NCBI GenBank assembly: GCA_024408695.1
Contig: JAKSUU010000064.1
Location: 1-6,210, forward strand
Direction of reading: 5' to 3'
DNA: 6,210 nt
DNA from: Coriobacteriales bacterium
Lineage (GTDB): Bacteria; Actinomycetota; Coriobacteriia; Coriobacteriales; QAMH01
The notes beneath the pieces were generated by a model, which made no database searches, was not told the origin of the DNA, and was given only the letters and a program-made list of their open reading frames with translations. Below are positions 1 to 4,817 of this stretch, in pieces. The translations under genes and the position numbers were made by a program. Each line of letters opens with the position of its first letter. Within the stretch, counting starts at the first letter, position 1.

Positions 1-125
1 TCCGGATCCGCAAGCTTATAAGTCCTAATAATTTAGGTCTTCATTTTAGATAAGTTCAACTCACATTTAAGATCTAAATTTCGTAATATTTAACATTCCA
101 ATGTAGTTTTGCTCGCAAATCAAAT

Positions 126-354
126 TTACGTCAAGCAATATCCTTCACCTGGATCATTGGGTGAAGAAGTACCTTCTTGAAAATATTTACATTGTCCACA
201 TTGGTGTGGATCTTCGTCGCTTCCATTATATTTAGGGGTGTAAAGGAATGGCAATAATCTGTAATGTACGTATATTTTTTGCTATTGTACCTGCATTCCT
301 TGTAGTTTTTGTGAGCTTTTCGTCATGGGTTTTATTAAGTTTATTGTCATCCAT
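126..354 (-). pseudogene. small Cys-motif protein gene, apparently frameshifted (40-aa ORF plus 35-codon continuation)
   Basis: I do not recognise this gene. The first frame starts at the ATG at 354-352, 8 bases after a good Shine-Dalgarno (AGAGGTGG, 370-363), and codes for 40 mostly polar residues ending IIAIPLHP before a TAA at 234-232. That stop follows a run of four C (minus strand, 238-235). Reading one base further along gives an open frame to the TAA at 128-126 that looks like real protein. It contains HQCGQCKYF, then a Ser/Pro/Gly/Asp stretch, then GYCLT, giving a CxxC plus a third Cys that could bind a metal. Joined, the product would be 75 aa. The simplest reading is a one-base insertion in the C run, as a real mutation or a sequence error. 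Alternatives are two separate ORFs or +1 recoding at CCC-TAA. An in-frame ATG at 420 exists but has no comparable ribosome site. Confidence 0.42.
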
Positions 355-362
355 CTTAGTCG

Positions 363-370
363 CCACCTCT
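363..370 (-). promoter_or_regulatory. Shine-Dalgarno of the small minus-strand ORF
   Basis: Minus-strand AGAGGTGG lies 8 bases before the ATG at 354-352. It decides this start over the in-frame ATG at 420, which would add 22 residues and has no comparable site. Confidence 0.55.
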
Positions 371-381
371 AGCGTTTTTTG

Positions 382-393
382 TATTATATAATA
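382..393. promoter_or_regulatory. palindromic TATAAT-type -10 element
   Basis: TATTATATAATA is a perfect 12-bp palindrome, so it presents TATAAT on both strands (383-388 on minus, 387-392 on plus). On the minus strand it lies about 12 bases upstream of the Shine-Dalgarno of the small ORF, a normal distance for its promoter. No good -35 hexamer is found at 16-18 bases. In such AT-rich DNA a chance match is possible. Confidence 0.35.
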
Positions 394-459
394 GGATTTT
401 TTATGTGAATTAATTGGCAAATGTTAGTGCGAAAGACTCAGACATAAACATAACAAAGC

Positions 460-465
460 TATAAT
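460..465 (+). promoter_or_regulatory. -10 box of the GNAT gene, placing the start site at or next to the ATG
   Basis: A perfect TATAAT ends 9 bases before the ATG at 475. Transcription normally begins about 6-8 bases after this box, here around 471-473, which would leave an mRNA with almost no leader. No purine-rich ribosome-binding site lies between box and ATG; the bases there are only A and T. I see no convincing -35 box. Confidence 0.45.
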
Positions 466-474
466 ATTATTATT

Positions 475-1074
475 ATGGAAAATATAATAATACTAAACGA
501 AACACCTGAAGATTATCGCGAAACGGAAAACTTGGTTCGTGAATGTTTTTGGAATGTTTACAAACCAGGTTGTAGCGAACATTATGTGCTTCATGTGCTT
601 AGAGGCAACGCAGATTTTGTGAAAGATCTCGATTTCGTTATGAAGCTTGAAGGAAAAGTTATTGGTCAAATTGTTTTTGTAAAAAATCGAGTAGGGGATG
701 TACCTGTTTTAACAATGGGCCCAATATGCATAGATTCTAAATATCGTGGTAAGGGTTTGGGAAGAAAGCTCTTAGAATTTGGACTAGACAAAGCAAAAGA
801 ACAAGGATACACAGCCGTTCTTATTGAAGGTGATTATAACTTTTATTCAAAAAGTGGTTTTGATTATGCATCAAAATTTGGTCTTAAATATGAAGGGCTA
901 CCAGAAGGCGCAGACAGCTCTTTCTTTTTATGTAAGGAACTTAAGCTAGGCAGCATTAAGCCAGGAACATACGCACCACATCCTGCTTATTTAGTTGATG
1001 ATAAAGATGTAGATGAATTTGATAAAAATTTTCCTAAAAAAACAAAACTAAAGCTTCCAACGCAAATATTCTAA
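475..1074 (+). CDS. GNAT family N-acetyltransferase, YhbS-like
   Basis: This is a 199-aa cytoplasmic enzyme of the Gcn5-related acetyltransferase superfamily, which moves an acetyl group from acetyl-CoA to an amine; the substrate cannot be told. The acetyl-CoA signature is clear: strand LTMGPICID (residues 79-87), then the pyrophosphate-binding loop R91-G-K-G-L-G96, with the following helix to about residue 108. The motif GDYNFYSKSGF (119-129) matches the 'GD..YY..fGF' pattern typical of the YhbS (COG3153) group. Residues 150-199 form a C-terminal extension rich in Lys and Pro. The length is a little above the 150-170 aa of minimal GNAT domains. The start at 475 is the only one that gives the complete first strand, but it has no Shine-Dalgarno and a -10 box directly upstream. 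The gene diverges from the small ORF at 126-354. I see no strong terminator after it. Confidence 0.9.
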   Translation: MENIIILNETPEDYRETENLVRECFWNVYKPGCSEHYVLHVLRGNADFVKDLDFVMKLEGKVIGQIVFVKNRVGDVPVLTMGPICIDSKYRGKGLGRKLLEFGLDKAKEQGYTAVLIEGDYNFYSKSGFDYASKFGLKYEGLPEGADSSFFLCKELKLGSIKPGTYAPHPAYLVDDKDVDEFDKNFPKKTKLKLPTQIF

Positions 1075-1202
1075 AACTTTTAATCAAGGTTTATTTTCCT
1101 TATTTCGATAAATTGACCATACTGACTGTCTATTTCTTTACGAAATAACATCCCTATAAACTTATGATAAAATTAATGTTTAAAATGAAATCAAAATTTT
1201 TG

Positions 1203-1210
1203 AGGGGGAG
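1203..1210 (+). promoter_or_regulatory. Shine-Dalgarno of the lipoprotein gene
   Basis: AGGGGGAG lies 7 bases before the ATG at 1218. It is a strong ribosome site, in contrast to the neighbouring GNAT gene, which has none. Confidence 0.7.
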
Positions 1211-1217
1211 ATAAAAT

Positions 1218-1694
1218 ATGAAAAAGATAGCAACAGCAATAACGCTTATTCTTTTATTAACGCTTGGGGCAGTGTTGGTTTCTGGCTGTACTTTGACTCC
1301 TAAAGATATCGATAAAGTCACATCGGAATTAGCCTCTGCAGACAACCAAAATGCCGAGAAATCGACATCGGCAGATAAGGACAAGAACTCGTCAGGAATA
1401 GACAAATTAGGCTCCCAAGAACAAAATATTGAAAAGGGTTTCTATTTTAAAGGCAAAGACGGAAAGCCTGATTTTAGCAAACGCATTGTTTCAGGAACAA
1501 TAGTACCTAAAAATAGCGAGTTGGCTTTATTTGATGCTAATAAAAATTATGTTCGATTTAAAGTTCAAGATGGCAGTTCATTTATGAGATTACAGTTTGG
1601 TAAGTGGTACGGTGCAGGCAACACAGAATATGTGGTCGACTATATTCGTCCTACTCCTGATGAATGGGAGTGTATTTATTTGTATAGAAGATAA
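1218..1694 (+). CDS. putative lipoprotein of unknown function
   Basis: The 158-aa product begins with a lipoprotein signal peptide: MKK, a hydrophobic core (residues 6-21) and a lipobox V-S-G-C with the lipid-modified Cys at 24. The mature protein would be about 135 aa, anchored on the outer face of the cytoplasmic membrane. Residues 25-70 are a Ser/Lys/Asp-rich, probably flexible linker. Residues 72-158 look like one small beta-rich domain (alternating stretches such as GFYFKGKDGKPDF, RIVSGTIVP, YVRFKVQDG and EYVVDYIRP, ending ECIYLYRR). I do not recognise that domain. The start is fixed by a strong Shine-Dalgarno. The 143-base gap after the GNAT gene and the terminator candidate downstream suggest a single-gene unit, though read-through from the GNAT gene is possible. 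Confidence 0.82.
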   Translation: MKKIATAITLILLLTLGAVLVSGCTLTPKDIDKVTSELASADNQNAEKSTSADKDKNSSGIDKLGSQEQNIEKGFYFKGKDGKPDFSKRIVSGTIVPKNSELALFDANKNYVRFKVQDGSSFMRLQFGKWYGAGNTEYVVDYIRPTPDEWECIYLYRR

Positions 1695-1697
1695 GTT

Positions 1698-1740
1698 AAA
1701 GTGGAGCACTAAAAATAATAATTACCTTTTCCACTTTTTT
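1698..1740 (+). terminator. Rho-independent terminator candidate after the lipoprotein gene
   Basis: AAAGTGGA (1698-1705) pairs perfectly with TCCACTTT (1730-1737), and a T-run covers 1735-1740. It begins 4 bases after the lipoprotein stop codon. The 24-base loop is long and the stem AT-rich, so it may be weak, but its position and T-run fit a terminator. Confidence 0.55.
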
Positions 1741-2148
1741 GTAAAAAAATCTCTAAATGCGAAAAGAATAAGGTTTAGTATTGTAGATTTGTGGTTATTT
1801 TAACAATAAAAAAGGCCATCAATTAAAATAGACTTAGATTTAAGAGTGTTTGCTTATAACTGAGGATCGACTACAGTAGCATTACGTGAATGACCTGCAT
1901 CGCAATCCCATACAGGTTGATTAAGATCATTATTACATAGCCATAAAACAATGTGTATGCTTTCTTAATATACACCAACAAATTATTTTATAGCTTAGCG
2001 ATGCAGTACCATTCGTTATCGATAGATTTTAAGTGAGAACTTTTAATTACTATCCGCCGAGAATACTATTCATATTTATATGATAATAGGAGCCGTAATA
2101 TTTGCCATATTTGCAAAAAAACTTGGATTTGCCAAATAGTGGTAGTAG
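1741..2148. other. intergenic region without a supportable gene
   Basis: About 400 bases lie between the lipoprotein terminator and the 3' end of tRNA-Glu. All frames are broken by frequent stops. One minus-strand stretch (1964-1854) is open for 36 codons and reads like protein (NNDLNQPVWDCDAGHSRNA), but it has no start codon and an in-frame stop just upstream, so at most it is debris of a lost gene. A terminator-like hairpin sits at 2115-2136. I see no mobile-element gene, array or riboswitch here. Confidence 0.6.
2115..2136 (-). terminator. terminator candidate downstream of tRNA-Glu
   Basis: On the minus strand TTTGG (2136-2132) and CCAAG (2126-2122) form a 5-bp stem, one pair being G-U, with a 5-base loop. 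Seven T follow directly (2121-2115). It lies 13 bases past the encoded CCA of tRNA-Glu. The stem is short, but the T-tract and position suit the end of the tRNA transcript. Confidence 0.45.
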
Positions 2149-2225
2149 TGGTAGCCCGGAGGGGATTCGAACCCCCGATCTCCGCCTTGAGAGGGCGGCA
2201 TCCTGAACCGCTAGACGACCGGGCC
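2149..2225 (-). tRNA. tRNA-Glu, anticodon CUC
   Basis: A full cloverleaf can be drawn. The acceptor stem GGCCCGG / CCGGGCT has one terminal G-U pair. The anticodon stem CCGCC / GGCGG carries the loop CTCTCAA, giving anticodon CTC (2191-2189), which reads GAG. The T-arm is GGGGG-TTCGAAT-CCCCT, and the discriminator is A at 2152. CCA follows in the DNA (2151-2149), so the 3' end is genome-encoded. It lies 84 bases downstream of the 785-aa gene on the same strand with no clear terminator between, so it may be the last cistron of that transcript; an own promoter was not evident. Confidence 0.93.
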
Positions 2226-2309
2226 ACTTTTACGATTGAATACAAAGACCTGCATTCACGAATAATTATTTTAGCAATTAATTAAAAATTTATGATAGTT
2301 TATGCGCTT

Positions 2310-4667
2310 TTAGTTTTTGTCAGAGCTTGTATCTGTTGTGGTCTCCGCATCGCCTGCATTAATTGTTGCAACTTTCTTGCGTCTGCGCATAACAAGATAT
2401 GTAGCTAAAATGCCAATTGCAAGTCCGCCAAGACCAGCAATAATGCCAGCTGTCAAGGCATTTCCGCTTCCAAGTGCAGTGCCAGATTTATTAGCCTTAT
2501 TATCTAGCCATTCATTATAAGAATCAAATGGAGAATACTGACTTTCTGTACCACCTAATGCCTCTACAGTAGACTGAGGAGCCGCACTAAGCATTACCGG
2601 GTTTTGTGCATTTACTAAAGTAACAAAATCATGATAACAATACTGGTTATCGCGTCCTCTTGGATTATTTAGTTGACCTCCACCATCTAGTTTATCTCCT
2701 ATAGTATAAGCATAATCTAAAAAGCGATCATTGCCGTTAGCATTGCTGTGTACTAGTGCGCACAATGTTGTATTCTTGTTAATTTTTGTGCTTGTGGCAT
2801 CAAGAACATCACCAGTTAGCTTCTTTTTCCAATTAAAATTGCTTTTCTTTAGCTCTCCGTAAGTTTTATCTTCTTTGGGGTAGTGTCTTAATCCTCTGCT
2901 ATCGTGATAAACCCAAGATTCATGCATGGCAATGCTATTGTCGGCATCCGTTAATTCTTGCAGACCGTCTGTGTAATTTGTAAGAACGCTTGAAAATTTG
3001 TTTTCTGCCTTTTTGCCGTCGGCATTAAAAATAAACTGACAAAGATATTCGCCAAAGCTTATTGTGTGATCTGGATACTTAGAATTATAATAATAGGATA
3101 GCATGGCAGACGCACTTTCTCCAATCATGAAGTTTTTTAAATAGCTTGCATATACTGAACTTTCGCTTCCGGTGTAATAAACTCTATCTTTTTCTATTTT
3201 ATAGTCTCCGTTGTCTTTATTGCCACTAGAATCTGTCTTCCAGCTTAGTTTTATGTGCGATTGAACAGTGGCATAAGAAACACGACTTTGAGTTATGTAG
3301 CAAAAATCATCATATCCCTTAATGCCATTATTTAGCGCAGAATTTATAATATCAACTGTTTTTTGCCATTTGTTTACAGTTTTATTTAAGTCGCTTGTAT
3401 CTTTGCTTTCATCTTTAGTTGTAACATCAGATTTTCCAAGCACATCAAGGGCAAAAGTGGCATACTGGCTGGTTTTAAGGGACATACTAGCGCAATAAAG
3501 CTGAATTGTATCGCGAGCTTCGCCTTCAAAAGTATTGCTCATAATGATTGAATTTAAAAGAGAGTCTAAAGCGTTAAGCTTGTCTTTGTCGGTTAAATAA
3601 GAGCAATAATTAGAAAATGTCTCTATAACTCTTTTAGTGAAATTATCGTCGGAGTTAACTTGAATAACGCTAATTCTATATTGCAAAACATTTATTAAAT
3701 CACTTGTAAGTGAGTTAAGTGCATTGTCCTTTTCTTCTTGTGATGCCGCTTTCCAACCCTCACTTGTAAAAATTGGATAATTTTGTACGGTTATATATTT
3801 GTCAATATCTTTACCATTATCAAGAGCTGACGTGATTTTTTCGGAAGTATAGGTTTTTATTGTGTCTATGTAGGTATCTGCAGAAAAATTCTTCATTTCT
3901 TGAGGGAGAGCATCGGCCTTAATTTCTACACAGGGGAGGTCTTTAAAGCGTTCACTAATACCGTTGTCACGGGTTAAAACAAGTTGTTGCGTGGCATCTT
4001 CTTCATCCCCAATAATTTCGTAGCCAACTACAACCGATGTGTTATCAAGATCGCCTTTACGGGCCTTATCGCTATCATTTTTACACCATTCTTTTATGCC
4101 AGAGCGGATTTTATAATCGTAATCACCAATTAGAGATTCCATACCATTAGTGATGTATTCATCTTGAAATTGTTTCCACTTGTCATCGCGATTACGCGCT
4201 TCTTTTATGCGTTCGTTGAATTCGGTTTGGCTTTTAAATTCGCTAAGTTCATTAATTAGCTGGTCAACTTTAGCGCTAATTTGTGTGACTTCATTGTGCA
4301 TATCCTGAATTTCTTCAAACATTTTTTGTTCAAGGCTGATTTCTGTAGAAGATGAACCCCCAAAGCCTAAAAATTTTAAAATCATATTTGTGTAGCCGAT
4401 TCCAGTGCTTAGCTGTGCTCCAAATGACACGAGCCCTGCTCCGACATCTGACCAGCTATCAAGGCCAATTTTTTCAAGGACTTTATCTGCTGTTTTTATA
4501 ATATCGTTTGTCTTTTTAATTGCATCATTTGCTTTATCTAGATAACCAACAGCATCTTCAGCTTGCGCTGGCATTGGAGCAATTGTGACATTTGCTCCAA
4601 TTAAACAAAAACTCAATATAAGACAAAGGAAAATTTTTGGGATTTTGCAGTGAGACAATTCTTTCAT
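2310..4667 (-). CDS. large single-pass surface protein of unknown function
   Basis: This 785-aa protein belongs to no family I recognise. A Sec signal peptide spans residues 1-36 (basic start, hydrophobic core 11-30, AQA cleavage site at 34-36). Residues 37-70 look like an amphipathic helix. Residues 74-104 are glycine-rich and fairly hydrophobic. A coiled coil follows at 112-148, with a/d positions M116, I120, M123, V127, I130, V134, L137, L141 and F144 in perfect 4-3 spacing. A long polar, Asp/Lys/Ser-rich extracellular region with scattered Cys runs to about 730. One glycine-rich membrane helix (737-759) precedes a basic stop-transfer stretch (RRRKK) and a short Thr/Asp-rich cytoplasmic tail. 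No LPXTG sorting signal is present, so it is probably membrane-anchored with the bulk outside. AGGAG 5 bases before the ATG supports the start. tRNA-Gln ends only 26 bases upstream, so both probably share a transcript. Confidence 0.88.
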   Translation of the reverse strand: MKELSHCKIPKIFLCLILSFCLIGANVTIAPMPAQAEDAVGYLDKANDAIKKTNDIIKTADKVLEKIGLDSWSDVGAGLVSFGAQLSTGIGYTNMILKFLGFGGSSSTEISLEQKMFEEIQDMHNEVTQISAKVDQLINELSEFKSQTEFNERIKEARNRDDKWKQFQDEYITNGMESLIGDYDYKIRSGIKEWCKNDSDKARKGDLDNTSVVVGYEIIGDEEDATQQLVLTRDNGISERFKDLPCVEIKADALPQEMKNFSADTYIDTIKTYTSEKITSALDNGKDIDKYITVQNYPIFTSEGWKAASQEEKDNALNSLTSDLINVLQYRISVIQVNSDDNFTKRVIETFSNYCSYLTDKDKLNALDSLLNSIIMSNTFEGEARDTIQLYCASMSLKTSQYATFALDVLGKSDVTTKDESKDTSDLNKTVNKWQKTVDIINSALNNGIKGYDDFCYITQSRVSYATVQSHIKLSWKTDSSGNKDNGDYKIEKDRVYYTGSESSVYASYLKNFMIGESASAMLSYYYNSKYPDHTISFGEYLCQFIFNADGKKAENKFSSVLTNYTDGLQELTDADNSIAMHESWVYHDSRGLRHYPKEDKTYGELKKSNFNWKKKLTGDVLDATSTKINKNTTLCALVHSNANGNDRFLDYAYTIGDKLDGGGQLNNPRGRDNQYCYHDFVTLVNAQNPVMLSAAPQSTVEALGGTESQYSPFDSYNEWLDNKANKSGTALGSGNALTAGIIAGLGGLAIGILATYLVMRRRKKVATINAGDAETTTDTSSDKN

Positions 4668-4693
4668 AATATCTCCTAGTCATAAGATAATTT

Positions 4694-4767
4694 TGGCTGG
4701 GGTAGAAGGAGTCGAACCCTCACTAACAGAACCAGAATCTGCTGTCCTACCATTAGACGATACCCCA
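4694..4767 (-). tRNA. tRNA-Gln, anticodon CUG
   Basis: The cloverleaf is complete. The acceptor is TGGGGTA / TACCCCA. The anticodon stem GCAGA / TCTGT holds the loop TTCTGGT, giving anticodon CTG (4735-4733), which reads CAG. The T-loop is TTCGACT, the discriminator is G at 4697, and CCA is encoded at 4696-4694. U1-A72 is the usual weak first pair of glutamine tRNAs. It sits between the DHHW gene (50 bases) and the 785-aa gene (26 bases), all on the same strand. A TATAAT box lies just upstream of its 5' end and no terminator follows, so transcription should run on into the surface-protein gene. Confidence 0.93.
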
Positions 4768-4779
4768 AAGGCTTTAAAA

Positions 4780-4785
4780 ATTATA
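4780..4785 (-). promoter_or_regulatory. -10 box of the tRNA-Gln / surface-protein transcript
   Basis: Minus-strand TATAAT lies 12 bases before the mature 5' end of tRNA-Gln, giving a predicted start about 5-7 bases before the tRNA. This is the usual tight tRNA promoter layout. The -35 region is poor (A-rich, no TTGACA-like hexamer at 17 bases). It is the only promoter-like element between the DHHW stop codon and the 785-aa gene apart from the tRNA itself. Confidence 0.42.
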
Positions 4786-4817
4786 TAGCACTTTTAGTTT
4801 TAGTTTGTATTTAAGGC

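Noticed and set aside
1113..1168. Promoter for the lipoprotein gene built from TTGACC (1113-1118) and TATAAA (1155-1160) or TATGAT (1163-1168)
   Set aside because: The spacing (36 bases or more) is far outside the 16-18 base range. Each box alone is expected by chance in this AT-rich gap.
1154..1405. Minus-strand 83-codon open frame
   Set aside because: It overlaps the well-supported lipoprotein gene antisense and its sequence is explained as a mirror of that frame; it has no ribosome site.
1597..1803. Plus-strand 68-codon open frame
   Set aside because: Its first half lies inside the lipoprotein gene in another frame and its second half runs through the terminator hairpin.
1895..2006. A 9-bp inverted repeat (CTGCATCGC at 1895-1903, GCGATGCAG at 1998-2006) that could close a structured RNA
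   Set aside because: The arms are 94 bases apart, do not extend and enclose no further obvious stems. One such 9-bp match in a few hundred bases is not surprising.
2310..2450. LPXTG-type sorting signal at the C-terminus of the 785-aa protein
   Set aside because: The helix plus basic tail resembles one, but no LPXTG-like motif lies before it and the tail after the helix is too long (25 residues).
2317..2520. Plus-strand 67-codon open frame
   Set aside because: It is antisense to the 3' end of the 785-aa gene, including the TM helix codons; no independent start signal.
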